From Intrasporangium calvum (GTDB lineage Bacteria > Actinomycetota > Actinomycetes > Actinomycetales > Dermatophilaceae): a DNA stretch of 64,000 nucleotides. Of the stretch, positions 8,955 to 17,665 are shown piece after piece; within the stretch, counting starts at the first letter, position 1; each line of letters starts with the position of its first letter. The stretch spans positions 29,434 to 93,433 of the forward strand of contig NZ_JAPFQL010000006.1 in assembly GCF_028446585.1 (NCBI RefSeq), written 5' to 3'. The notes below the pieces were generated by a model that was not told the DNA's origin, made no database searches, and was given only the letters and a program-made list of their open reading frames with translations. The position numbers were made by a program, and so were the translations under genes.

Positions 8955-8990
8955 CGGGCGGGCCTGTTTCACGTGAAACAGGCCCGCCCG
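8955..8990. promoter_or_regulatory. Perfect parS at the centre of a 36-bp palindrome
   Basis: A perfect TGTTTCACGTGAAACA (8965-8980) is flanked on both sides by complementary GC-rich arms (CGGGCGGGCC and its complement). The whole 36 bp is an uninterrupted inverted repeat with no loop. It lies 22 bp after the parA stop, so it may serve both as a ParB site and as a hairpin terminator or processing site. A degenerate half-site (CATGAAAC) sits at 8948-8955. Confidence 0.9.
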
Positions 8991-9011
8991 GTGTCTTAGC
9001 GGCGCTTCGGG

Positions 9012-10850
9012 TCAAACCTGACCCGCGGCCCCTCGATCAGCGATCTCTCCCGCCGCCTCCAAGTAGGCGAGGGCGCCGCTGCTGGTGGGGTCGTAGGTCA
9101 TCACCGTCTCGCCGAAACTGGGCGCTTCCGACACGCGAACGGAGCGCGGCACGGTGATTCGCAGTACCTGCTCGGGGAAGTGCTCACGCACCTCATCGGC
9201 CACCTGAGCAGACAACCGGGTCCGGCCGTCGTACATCGTCAGGAGAATCGTCGATACGTGCAGCGCAGGATTGAGGTGAGACCGCACGAGCTCGATGTTC
9301 TTGAGGAGCTGTGAGAGTCCCTCGAGTGCGTAGTACTCGCACTGAATGGGGATGAAGACCTCGGTCGCCGCCACCATGGCGTTGACGGTGAGCAGGCCGA
9401 GACTCGGCGGGCAGTCGATCAGGATGTAGTCGTACTCGTGGCCTGTCTCGGCCGCCGCGACGATCGCCTTCTGCAGGCGCGACTCACGGGCTACCAAGGA
9501 CACGAGCTCGATCTCCGCCCCAGCCAGATCGATGGTTGCCGGAGCGCAGAAGAGCCCGTCAACGGTTGTGCAGGGCTGAACCACGTCGAGCAACGGAGTG
9601 CCGTCGACCAGTACGTCGTAGATCGACGGGACTTCGGCGTGGTGGTCGATGCCCAGAGCGGTGCTGGCGTTGCCCTGCGGGTCCAGGTCGATGACGAGGA
9701 CCTTGAGGCCCGACTGAGCCATCGCGGCAGCGACGTTGACTGTCGTGGTCGTCTTGCCCACGCCACCCTTCTGGTTCGCAACCGTCATGACGCGACTGTC
9801 GAGGGGCTTGGGGAAGGGGCGACCAGTCAGCTGGATCCGCCGGCGCAGGTTCTCGGCCACCGCGTGCTCGTCATCGACCGACGCGTGGTGAGTGTCGGTG
9901 GGCACCTCGGTCGTCACCCCGGCACCTGCTTCCGCGGGGGCTGTCGGGATGGACGCCAACCTGTCATCCACATGGTTTTCCCCAACACCAAGGCCGGCCG
10001 ATTCGTGCGGCACAGGCGCGTCGGCCGGCAGGTTTTCCACAGCCTCGTCCACAACGAGCTCGACCGCTGACATTGCAGGGGCTCCGCCATCGGCCGTGAG
10101 ACTGCTGAGTCCCTCCGGCGGTGCGACGTCGCCACGGAAGTCGCGGGCCGTCCCCACCCCGGCTTCCTCGGCGGTGTGCTCCCCGTTTCCGTCGGGACTC
10201 GTCCGGGTGTCCAGGTCGGGGACTTGGTCAGTGCCGGTGCCCGCGCCTGATCCTGGGTGATCCTGCTGGTCGAGCGTCCCGGTGGAGAAGTAGATGTCCG
10301 CTCCGATCGCCCGACCATCGACGGCTGAGCGGGGCTCGGCGGGAGCGCTGGCGCGCAGTGCCGCACCCAGGCCTTCTGAGCGGAGGGTCTGGCCGGGCCG
10401 CAGTCCTCCTGCGACAGCCGGCTGCTGCTCGACAGTCGTCCCCGCTCCGCTGGCCGATGCGGCCCGCGCCGACACATCAGGCTCGGCAGGGACACGTGGA
10501 CCCGTTTCGGAGGAGAGGGCCGACTCCTGCGTGTCTGCAGCGCCGTTCGGCTCTGGGGCGGGCCACTCGTAGGCCGGTGCCGAAGTGGTTCCCATCAATC
10601 CCGGGCTCTCTTCCGTGCTGGGGGAACCGTGGAGCTCTGACTCGGCCACGACGTCCGCCGCCCCGTCTTCGGTTTCACGTGAAACAGCTGCTGTGGCGTC
10701 CACCCAGCCGAGTCGTCGATGATCAGCCGTCGGCTCTGGAGTGGCAGTCGGCCAGCCAAGGTTGCTCACGGGGTCGTTCCCTCCAGACGGATGTTCGCCA
10801 GTGCTTCTGCGGAACAGCTTGCGCCAACGTGATGGTCTCTTGTCGATCAT
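9012..10850 (-). CDS. parA: Chromosome-partitioning ATPase ParA with a very long N-terminal extension
   Basis: 612 residues. The deviant Walker ATPase core starts near residue 355 (MTVANQKGGVGKTT, signature lysines 361 and 366) and contains DLDPQGNAST, IDCPPSLGLLTVNA and IQCEYYALEG, all normal for ParA/Soj. The preceding ~350 residues are acidic, Pro/Ser/Gly-rich, probably disordered, and unlike any domain I recognise. ATG 10850 overlaps the rsmG stop as ATGA, which argues that the extension is translated. A shorter start next to the core (ATG 9788) cannot be excluded. A parS site inside the extension encodes VSRET (residues 56-60). Confidence 0.93.
   Translation of the reverse strand: MIDKRPSRWRKLFRRSTGEHPSGGNDPVSNLGWPTATPEPTADHRRLGWVDATAAVSRETEDGAADVVAESELHGSPSTEESPGLMGTTSAPAYEWPAPEPNGAADTQESALSSETGPRVPAEPDVSARAASASGAGTTVEQQPAVAGGLRPGQTLRSEGLGAALRASAPAEPRSAVDGRAIGADIYFSTGTLDQQDHPGSGAGTGTDQVPDLDTRTSPDGNGEHTAEEAGVGTARDFRGDVAPPEGLSSLTADGGAPAMSAVELVVDEAVENLPADAPVPHESAGLGVGENHVDDRLASIPTAPAEAGAGVTTEVPTDTHHASVDDEHAVAENLRRRIQLTGRPFPKPLDSRVMTVANQKGGVGKTTTTVNVAAAMAQSGLKVLVIDLDPQGNASTALGIDHHAEVPSIYDVLVDGTPLLDVVQPCTTVDGLFCAPATIDLAGAEIELVSLVARESRLQKAIVAAAETGHEYDYILIDCPPSLGLLTVNAMVAATEVFIPIQCEYYALEGLSQLLKNIELVRSHLNPALHVSTILLTMYDGRTRLSAQVADEVREHFPEQVLRITVPRSVRVSEAPSFGETVMTYDPTSSGALAYLEAAGEIADRGAAGQV
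10671..10686. promoter_or_regulatory. parS site inside parA extension
   Basis: GGTTTCACGTGAAACA matches the ParB consensus at 15 of 16 bases. It lies in the coding sequence of the ParA N-terminal extension. Confidence 0.9.
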
Positions 10851-11653
10851 CTAGTACGACGTCCTCGATCGCGAGACGACGAGCCGGACGTTCGGCCACT
10901 CTTGGGCCGGTCCGCACGCCTTCGGGCTGAGCCGGCGCTCGACGGCGCCTGACGGCGGAAGCGCCGACGGTCAATGGAGTCCCCGATGGTCACACGCAGG
11001 ACGATAGTCGGGTCCGCCACCATGCCTTCGCCAAAGGTCTCCACGGCGGCGTCGACAGCCCCCAGGCGGAGGAGCCGGGCGCGGCTCTCGGTCAGCTCCT
11101 CGTGAGCACGACTGCCCTTCAGTGCGAGCAACGAGCCGCCCGGCTCCAGGAGTGGCAACGTCCACTGGGCCAGTTGCACGATCCCCGACACCGCACGGGC
11201 AGTCACCCACGGGGCCGACAACTGGTCCCACAGCGACTCCGCCCGAGCGGTGTGGATCGTGACGTTGTCAAGGTCGAGCTGTGCGCTGACCCCCGAGAGC
11301 CATCCCGTTCGCCGGCTCAACGGTTCCACGAGGTGGATGTGCAGATCCGGTCGGGCAATCGCAAGGACGAGACCGGGCAGGCCGGCGCCGGAGCCCACGT
11401 CGATCACGGGCTGACCCGACTCGCCTTCCGGAATGGCGTAGTGCAGCAAGCCGCAGTTGAGGATGTGACGCTCCCACAGGCGGGGCGCTTCCCTCGGGCC
11501 GATCAGACCGTGACTGATCCCCGTGTCGGCGAGGATGGCGACAAAGGCCTCGGCCATGGCGATCCGCTTTCCGAACACCGCCGCCGCAACGGGGGGTGTG
11601 CGCAGTTCACCCGATTCGCCGGTCGGGGTCACCCCTGCACCAGAGTCGGCCAT
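10847..11653 (-). CDS. rsmG: 16S rRNA (guanine527-N7) methyltransferase
   Basis: 268 residues. GidB/RsmG methylates G527 in the 530 loop of 16S rRNA with S-adenosylmethionine. The SAM-binding motif VIDVGSGAGLPGLVLAIA is intact, followed by LVEPLSRRTGWL and TARAVS. A basic Ser/Arg-rich tail of about 40 residues extends past the usual end. It sits between jag and parA as in most actinobacteria and overlaps parA by 4 bp. Confidence 0.95.
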   Translation of the reverse strand: MADSGAGVTPTGESGELRTPPVAAAVFGKRIAMAEAFVAILADTGISHGLIGPREAPRLWERHILNCGLLHYAIPEGESGQPVIDVGSGAGLPGLVLAIARPDLHIHLVEPLSRRTGWLSGVSAQLDLDNVTIHTARAESLWDQLSAPWVTARAVSGIVQLAQWTLPLLEPGGSLLALKGSRAHEELTESRARLLRLGAVDAAVETFGEGMVADPTIVLRVTIGDSIDRRRFRRQAPSSAGSARRRADRPKSGRTSGSSSRDRGRRTR

Positions 11654-11718
11654 GGTTCTCCCGTCATCGCATCCTGGGGTCGCCTCCGGCCCCCTCAGGC
11701 GAAGGCCGGACTTCGTCC

Positions 11719-11734
11719 TGTTTCACGTGAAACG
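11719..11734. promoter_or_regulatory. parS site, rsmG-jag intergenic
   Basis: TGTTTCACGTGAAACG, 15 of 16 match, in the short gap just downstream of jag. Confidence 0.9.
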
Positions 11735-11744
11735 GCGACACCGA

Positions 11745-12359
11745 TCACTTGGGCAGGATGATGATGTGCCGGTTGGGGTCAACGCCCTCCGACTCAGAGA
11801 CGAGACCCGCAGCAGCGACCACGTCGTGCACGACCTTGCGCTCAAAGGCGCTCATCGGCTCCAGTGCCTGCTTCTGCCCGGACTCGCGCACCGCCGCGAT
11901 GGCGGTGTCGGCGAGAGCGACGAGCGCAGCCCGCCGCTCCGCGCGGTAGCCGGCCACGTCCAGCATCAGCCGGCTCCGTTCGCCAGTCTCGGCCTGAACT
12001 GCGAGCCGTGTGAGCTCCTGGAGTGCCTCCAGAACACGACCGTCCTGACCGACGAGTCGACGCGGCACACGCCCCTCGTCCGAGTCGACGATCGCCACGG
12101 CGGCACGGTCCCCATCAACATCGACGTCGAGGTCTCCGTCGAGGTCCGCAATGTCGAGGAGGGTCTCGAGGAAGTCGGCCGCGACCTCTCCTTCACGCTC
12201 CAGCTGGGCCGTCCGCGCCGACTTGCCCTTCACGTGCGGGGCGTCCGAGCTGTCGGTGGTTCCCTCGTCAGCGACGACGGGAGTCGTGGGGTCAGCGCTG
12301 GGGTCGGCGCTGGGGTCGGTGGCGAGCTCGGTGTCGCCCTCGTGCGTGGTCTCACTCAT
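11745..12359 (-). CDS. jag: Jag/KhpB RNA-binding protein (KH-R3H)
   Basis: 204 residues from ATG 12359 (MSETTHEGD); an upstream in-frame start at 12395 lacks a ribosome site, whereas GGAG precedes 12359. An acidic N-terminal stretch with a DPSA repeat is followed by a KH domain (GxxG loop as VGQDG) and a C-terminal R3H domain (ERKVVHDVV, the R-x3-H core) ending in HIIILPK. It binds single-stranded RNA or DNA and is linked to membrane insertion and cell elongation through its place next to yidC. Confidence 0.92.
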   Translation of the reverse strand: MSETTHEGDTELATDPSADPSADPTTPVVADEGTTDSSDAPHVKGKSARTAQLEREGEVAADFLETLLDIADLDGDLDVDVDGDRAAVAIVDSDEGRVPRRLVGQDGRVLEALQELTRLAVQAETGERSRLMLDVAGYRAERRAALVALADTAIAAVRESGQKQALEPMSAFERKVVHDVVAAAGLVSESEGVDPNRHIIILPK

Positions 12360-12494
12360 CGGGAAATTGCTCCTTCGTTCACAAAGTTCCCACAACCTGT
12401 GGACAACTGCATCGCACGGTTGCGTCTTTCACGTGTTGGGGCCGGTTGCCCTGACGGAAGGCGGGAGCGGCTGGCACAGCCTGCCCTCGCTACC

Positions 12495-13622
12495 TCAGTT
12501 GCGGTCCTTGGCGGACGGGGGCTTCTTCGGCTTCTTCTGCTTCGCGCCACCCTGCGGACGCGGGCCGGACGAACCCGCCTTGGGCGTCGAGGCCTCGCCG
12601 GTCTCCGGCCGCTTCGCCGGTGAAGGGGTCTCGCCTGCGGGACGCGGGGTGCCCGTGCCCTTGGCGCGCTTCTTGCTCTTCGGCTGCTGGCGCTGGCCGG
12701 ACTTCTGCGACTCGGTCTCGGCCTCGGTCGCAGCAGTGTCGAGACCGGGCACCGTGACGTGCTTGGTCGCACGCCCCTTGCGCTTGTCGCGCTCCTCCAT
12801 CGCCTGGTAGGCGAGAGACCCCGGAGCCGGCATGTTGCGGATGACGTAGAACTGCTGACCCATGGTCCACAGGTTCGTCGTGGTCCAGTAGATGAGGACA
12901 CCGACAGGGAAGTTCACACCGGAGATCGCGAAGAAGATCGGCATGAGATAGAGCAGGACCTTCTGCTGCTTCGCGAACGGGTTGTCCAGCGCGGCCGCCG
13001 GCATGTTCTTGCGCATCAGCTGGTGCTGCGTGGTGAAGGTCGTCACCGACATCGCGAGGATGAGGACGACCGTGAGGATCTTGGTGCTCAGGCCGTTGGC
13101 CGTGAAGAACGCATCGGAGAGGCGGGAGCCGAAGATCGTCGAGTTCTCGATCGACAGGGCCACTGCCTGGGTGATCGGCCCGACCGGGCTGCCACCGTTG
13201 GCGACGTTGCCCTCGGCGATGGCCCGCAGGTTGTTGAGCAGCTGGAAGAGCGCGAAGAAGAACGGCGACTGCAGCAGGATCGGCAGGCAGGAGCTGAACG
13301 GGTTGGTCCCGGTGCGCCGGTAGAGATCCATGATCTCGGCCTGCTGCGCCTTCTGGCTCTCCGGGTCGCGCTTGCCCTTGTACTTCTTCTGGATCTTCTG
13401 CATCTCGGGCTGGATGAGCTGCATCTTGCGCGACGAGTGGATCTGCTTCACGAAGAGCGGGATGAGCAGCACCCGGACGATGACAGTGAGTCCGACGATG
13501 GACAGCGCCCATGCCCACCCCGTCGGCAGACCGATGAGGTCGAAGAGCCAGTGCCACGCGTACATCACCCACGCCTCACCCAGCTTGATGGGGTAGAGCA
13601 CGGTGTTGAAGAAGTCGAGCAA
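12495..13622 (-). CDS. yidC: Membrane protein insertase YidC
   Basis: 375 residues from TTG 13622 (LLDFFNTVLYPIK), chosen because GAGGA lies 6 bp upstream. An in-frame TTG at 13679 would add an unconserved 19 residues. The Oxa1 core is complete: LSIVGLTVIVRVLLIPLFVKQIHSSRKM with the hydrophilic-groove Arg, a cytoplasmic helical hairpin, and the LLQSPFFFALFQLLNN and FPVGVLIYWTTTNLWTMGQQ helices. The ~100-residue basic, Lys/Pro-rich C-terminal tail fits ribosome contact. It inserts proteins into the membrane alone or with SecYEG. Confidence 0.95.
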   Translation of the reverse strand: MLDFFNTVLYPIKLGEAWVMYAWHWLFDLIGLPTGWAWALSIVGLTVIVRVLLIPLFVKQIHSSRKMQLIQPEMQKIQKKYKGKRDPESQKAQQAEIMDLYRRTGTNPFSSCLPILLQSPFFFALFQLLNNLRAIAEGNVANGGSPVGPITQAVALSIENSTIFGSRLSDAFFTANGLSTKILTVVLILAMSVTTFTTQHQLMRKNMPAAALDNPFAKQQKVLLYLMPIFFAISGVNFPVGVLIYWTTTNLWTMGQQFYVIRNMPAPGSLAYQAMEERDKRKGRATKHVTVPGLDTAATEAETESQKSGQRQQPKSKKRAKGTGTPRPAGETPSPAKRPETGEASTPKAGSSGPRPQGGAKQKKPKKPPSAKDRN

Positions 13623-13679
13623 CGTCAGTCCTCTGTCGTCAGGCGGCGGATCGGATGACCGCTCGCCACTGATGGGCAA

Positions 13680-14027
13680 TCATGCCGGATGGTCAGGTGC
13701 GGTGCCGGGATCGGTGTCCGACGGCGGCCGGTAGTGCTCGGGTCGCCAGGAGTTCCGTTCGGACCAGGTGAGCGGGACGGGGTCGACCCCCCCGGGGGTC
13801 CAGGGATGGCAGCGCCCGAGTCGGCGGGCCGCCAGCCAGCCACCCTTGAGGGGGCCGAACCGCTCGAGCGACTCGACCGCATACGCCGAGCACGTGGGGT
13901 GGAAGCGGCAGGTCGGGGGTCGCAGCGGCGACACGAACCGCTGGTAGAGCCGGACGAGCCAGATGAGGGGCAACGCCAGCTGGCGGCCGAGCGTCGAGCT
14001 GGAACCGCTCCCCCCTCCGGTGGTCAC
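13680..14027 (-). CDS. yidD: Membrane insertion efficiency factor YidD
   Basis: 115 residues from GTG 14027. The [36 protein letters not shown] core is the YidD signature. It overlaps the rnpA stop by 4 bp (GTGA). The protein is a small amphipathic membrane-associated factor that acts with YidC. Confidence 0.93.
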   Translation of the reverse strand: MTTGGGSGSSSTLGRQLALPLIWLVRLYQRFVSPLRPPTCRFHPTCSAYAVESLERFGPLKGGWLAARRLGRCHPWTPGGVDPVPLTWSERNSWRPEHYRPPSDTDPGTAPDHPA

Positions 14028-14392
14028 GACGACAACCGAGGGCGCGAGTGGAGTAGTCGATTCACCTGGGACGCAACGGAATCCGCCAACTCCTGGTACG
14101 TCGCGTGCGCAGCCGCAGGGTTGGCCCGGACCACCACGTCAACCCCTTCGGGTATGCCGCTGAGCTGGGTCGCCATGATGGCGCGCAGTCGCCGTTTGGT
14201 CAGGTTTCGCGTGACGGCGTTGCCGACGGCCTTGGACACAACAAAACCGACGCGCGGCGGAAGATCCGTCCTCGCATCGGTCCGGTTGGCATGCACGACG
14301 ACGAGTCGCCCGCCCGCTCTGCTGGCGCCTGGTCCGCGCACTGCCGACGTGAAGTCCGCCCGCTCACGCAGACGGTGACGTGCCGGCAGCAC
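14024..14392 (-). CDS. rnpA: Ribonuclease P protein component
   Basis: 122 residues from GTG 14392 (VLPARHRLR). The longer frame upstream overlaps rpmH and is rejected. The RNA-binding signature [21 protein letters not shown] contains the RNxxKR motif. It binds the RNase P RNA and helps process tRNA 5' ends. It begins 8 bp after rpmH, the usual pairing. The segment at 14151-14169 resembles the dispersed GTATGCCGCTG repeat. Confidence 0.94.
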   Translation of the reverse strand: MLPARHRLRERADFTSAVRGPGASRAGGRLVVVHANRTDARTDLPPRVGFVVSKAVGNAVTRNLTKRRLRAIMATQLSGIPEGVDVVVRANPAAAHATYQELADSVASQVNRLLHSRPRLSS

Positions 14393-14400
14393 GCCGGCCC

Positions 14401-14538
14401 TCAGGCAGAGAGCTCGGCGCGGCCCTTGCGACGACGGGCGGCGAGGATGGCGCGGCCGGCACGCGTGCGCATCCGCAGGCGGAAGCCGTGCGTCTTGGCG
14501 CGGCGACGGTTGTTCGGCTGGAAGGTGCGCTTGCTCAC
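14401..14538 (-). CDS. rpmH: 50S ribosomal protein L34
   Basis: 45 residues from GTG 14538 with GGAG 7 bp upstream. [20 protein letters not shown] is diagnostic of L34. It is the first gene of the leftward rpmH-rnpA-yidD-yidC-jag-rsmG-parA-parB transcript direction and is divergent from dnaA. Confidence 0.97.
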   Translation of the reverse strand: MSKRTFQPNNRRRAKTHGFRLRMRTRAGRAILAARRRKGRAELSA

Positions 14539-15090
14539 GAGGTTCTCCGTTGCTTGCGGGCGGAACCGGCACAGGCCGACCCGTCCCGAGTCCAATCGAG
14601 TGGTTCAACTGCGGATTGCAGCTATGCGGCGACCGCAATCGGCAAGCCCGCGGAGAGCCATCGGATCCGAGGAACCGAGGGGCCGCGCCACGGGCATGCG
14701 AAAGAGGTCGCGGACACGCTCGGTCAACGATACGGGAGCGTGCGAAGAGGGGTCAAACCAGCGCTGCGGCCCCTGGCTCGGACCACAAACCTTCCCATCG
14801 TCGACGCGCCCAGCACGAATGCAACTCGACACGCCGCGCGAATCCTCGATTTCTGCCATTCAGGTTGTCAGTGCCATCCCGAGTTGTTAGGTTTTCGGTT
14901 CTCACGGTGACTGCTCTCCTGTCCCCTCCGCCACCATGCACAGGGTGTGGACAACCGTGTGGAAAACGTCGACAGGCAGGTCGGCGAGGTGACAGGGTGG
15001 ACGTCACCGGCCCCGTTCACGGCGGGTCGGAGCGCAGTGGGGCACAGGGACAGCCAACGACAGGCAGAGCAGTCAGGGACGGGTGAAGCG
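14539..15090. promoter_or_regulatory. rpmH-dnaA divergent promoter region
   Basis: 552 bp without a gene. A likely dnaA promoter is TTGTCA (14865-14870), a 17-bp spacer and TAGGTT (14888-14893). A perfect DnaA box TGTGGACAA follows at 14946-14954 with a weaker TGTGGAAAA at 14958-14966, placed to allow autoregulation of dnaA. A short inverted repeat GATTGC/GCAATC lies near 14612-14640 in front of rpmH. Confidence 0.6.
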
Positions 15091-16863
15091 GTGACGGGCG
15101 GAGACGTCGACTACGACCAGGTCTGGCAACGGACCCTCGCCACCCTCGGCTCGTCGGGTGTGACCGCGCAGGAGCGGGCCTTCGTCAGGCTGTGCCGTCT
15201 CGTCGGCGTCCTCGACCAGACCGCACTGGTCAAGGTGCCGAACACCTACACGAAGGACTTCCTCGAGACCCGGCTCAAGGCTCAGGTCGTCGCGACGCTC
15301 TCCGAGCTGCTCGGTCATCCCGTTCACCTGGCGGTGAGCGTCGACGAGACCCTCGACCAGGACGACTTCCGGCTCATCACCGACGAGCCCACCGGGCAGC
15401 CGGCACTGGCCGAGACCGGTCGGGTCGCGCACGCGTTCGGGACCGTGGCCACCGACCCGCACTTCGCCGCGACGGCTCCGGTCACCCCCAGCAGCGATCC
15501 GCTGAAGGATCTCGAGGCGAGCGCCCCCGACCTGTTGGCGGCCGACTTCGATGCAGCTCTGCCCACCCCCTTCACGGTCCCCCTCGCGCCCAGCGGGTCA
15601 GCTTTCGACGGGCTGCACGGCGAGCACCCACACATCAACCAGGTGCCGCGGCAGCTCCATCCCGACCAGCTCCGGCCGAGCCTCCACCCGGACCAGCTCC
15701 GTCCCGACCAGCTCAGGTTCGACCAGCTGCGCGCCGACCAGCAGGAGAACGGCCACGTCCATCCGCTGCCGGCGCGCGGAGGCGAGAGCGGACCCCTCCG
15801 CCAGCAGCGCGCGGAGCCGACCCAGGCCAGCGACACCCGGCTCAACCCGAAGTACACGTTCGACACTTTCGTCATCGGGGCGAGCAACCGCTTCGCCCAT
15901 GCTGCTGCGGTGGCCGTTGCCGAAGCGCCGGCCAAGGCCTACAACCCGCTCTTCGTCTACGGGGAGTCCGGGCTGGGCAAGACGCACCTGCTCCACGCGA
16001 TCGGCCACTACGCCCGCACCATGTTCCCCAACGTCCGAGTGCGGTACGTGAACTCCGAGGAGTTCACCAACGACTTCATCAACAGCATCCGCGATGACAA
16101 GGCGAGCGCGTTCCAGAGCCGCTACCGCAGCGTCGACGTCCTGCTCATCGACGACATCCAGTTCCTCCAGGGCAAGCTCCAGACCCAGGAGGAGTTCTTC
16201 CACACGTTCAACACGTTGCACAACGCCAACAAGCAGATCGTGATCACCTCCGACCTGCCCCCCAAGGAGCTCTCCGGCTTCGAGGACCGGATGCGCACCA
16301 GGTTCGAGTCGGGCCTGCTCACCGACGTGCAGCCCCCCGACCTCGAGACCCGCATCGCGATCCTGCGCAAGAAGGCCATCCAGGAGCGCATGTCGGTGCC
16401 GGACGACGTCCTCGAATACATCGCGAGCAACTTCAGCACCAACATCCGCGAGCTCGAGGGCGCCCTCATCCGGGTGACCGCCTTCAGCAACCTCAACCGC
16501 CAGGCCGTGGACCTGCCGCTCGCCGAGATCGTGCTCAAGGACGTCCTGCCCAACGAGACGCCCAACCAGGTCACGGCCGCGACGATCATGGCGGTCACCT
16601 CCGCGTACTACGCGGTGACCATCGAGGACCTCTGTGGCTCGTCACGGTCACGGCAGCTCGTCACGGCGCGGCAGATCGCCATGTATCTGTGTCGTGAGAT
16701 GACTGACCTGTCCCTGCCGAAGATCGGCCAGCACTTCGGGGGCCGGGACCACACGACGGTGATGCACGCCGATCGCAAGATCCGCGAGCTGATGAGCGAG
16801 CGTCGGGCGATCTACAACCAGGTCACCGAGCTGACCAACCGGATCCGCCAGCAGTCCAGCTGA
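15091..16863 (+). CDS. dnaA: Chromosomal replication initiator DnaA
   Basis: 590 residues from GTG 15091, where domain I homology begins ([15 protein letters not shown]); earlier in-frame starts from 14947 read through promoter DNA. Domain I is about residues 4-95. Domain II (about 95-245) is long and holds tandem DQLR-type repeats (about 191-217). The AAA+ domain III has Walker A GESGLGKT at 291-298 and Walker B LLIDD at 351-355. Domain IV carries the DnaA-box-binding signature GGRDHTTV at 550-557. It melts oriC, which lies directly downstream, and loads the helicase. Confidence 0.97.
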   Translation: MTGGDVDYDQVWQRTLATLGSSGVTAQERAFVRLCRLVGVLDQTALVKVPNTYTKDFLETRLKAQVVATLSELLGHPVHLAVSVDETLDQDDFRLITDEPTGQPALAETGRVAHAFGTVATDPHFAATAPVTPSSDPLKDLEASAPDLLAADFDAALPTPFTVPLAPSGSAFDGLHGEHPHINQVPRQLHPDQLRPSLHPDQLRPDQLRFDQLRADQQENGHVHPLPARGGESGPLRQQRAEPTQASDTRLNPKYTFDTFVIGASNRFAHAAAVAVAEAPAKAYNPLFVYGESGLGKTHLLHAIGHYARTMFPNVRVRYVNSEEFTNDFINSIRDDKASAFQSRYRSVDVLLIDDIQFLQGKLQTQEEFFHTFNTLHNANKQIVITSDLPPKELSGFEDRMRTRFESGLLTDVQPPDLETRIAILRKKAIQERMSVPDDVLEYIASNFSTNIRELEGALIRVTAFSNLNRQAVDLPLAEIVLKDVLPNETPNQVTAATIMAVTSAYYAVTIEDLCGSSRSRQLVTARQIAMYLCREMTDLSLPKIGQHFGGRDHTTVMHADRKIRELMSERRAIYNQVTELTNRIRQQSS

Positions 16864-17665
16864 CCCTCGCCGCGACTCACGTCGCCGCGGCCCGCCACCG
16901 ACCTCGCGGTCGGTGGCTGCGCTCTGCCTGCCGCGTCCGCCGGTCCGGGGACCGCGTGCTCCTCGCGGCCGACCATTTCTGGTGGCTCGCACCTGTTGCG
17001 AAGCACACCTCTCGGGGTACGGGTCCGCCGATCCCGCGGGGCCGGCACGCCGCACGGGGATCGAGCGCTGGCCGCTGTCCCCACCGGTGGACAACCGTTG
17101 TGCACCGTATCCACAGGGTCTTCCACAGCTGTGTGCACAGCGAGACCGGTCCGTGACCAACCGTGGCCCGCGCTCAACCTCCCCCATTGTCCACTGCCTG
17201 TGGATAACTTTGTGGAGGGCACCGTCCACATCTCCCACAGGCGACCTGTGGACAACCGCTCGAAATCGCACACGTCGCACGAGTCATCCACAAGGGCCTG
17301 TGGACAGCTGTGGACAAAGTGCCTGATGTTGCGGAAAACAACGGGTGTTGCTGTGGTCGGCCTGTGGACACCCATTTCGCCGTCCACACCCCAGCCTTGT
17401 GATCGCCCGCGCCACCCACAGAAGCTCCACAACGGCTTCATGCACCGCGACGTGCGCCGATGCGAGTTGTCCACACTTTCCACACCACCTACGACTATGA
17501 CGAGACTCCAGATCATGGCGATCCGCCCCGCGTACACCTGTGGAACGGACCCGGATGATCGAGCCGGGCGGGGCCGGGCCCCGAGCGTCGGCGCTGTGGT
17601 GCAGAATCGCTGGAACGGGCTAGTGTCTGAGGCCCACACGTCCATCGTCATGAAGTGAGTCCGTC
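16864..17665. other. Origin of chromosomal replication (oriC)
   Basis: About 800 bp between dnaA and dnaN with no credible gene. Perfect or near-perfect DnaA boxes (TTGTCCACA, TTATCCACA or complements) occur at 17187-17195, 17199-17207, 17247-17255, 17299-17307, 17309-17317 and 17467-17475. Weaker ones are at 17086-17094, 17107-17115, 17222-17230, 17283-17291 and 17363-17371. They lie in both orientations. No long AT tract is visible, as usual for high-GC actinobacterial origins. Confidence 0.92.

Noticed and set aside
14947..15090. Longer dnaA start at GTG 14947
   Set aside because: The extra 48 residues are read from DnaA boxes and promoter DNA, and domain I homology begins at 15091.
16864..17665. 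Reading frames within the dnaA-dnaN gap (for example 16996-17658)
   Set aside because: They consist of translated DnaA boxes and have no ribosome site; this is oriC.
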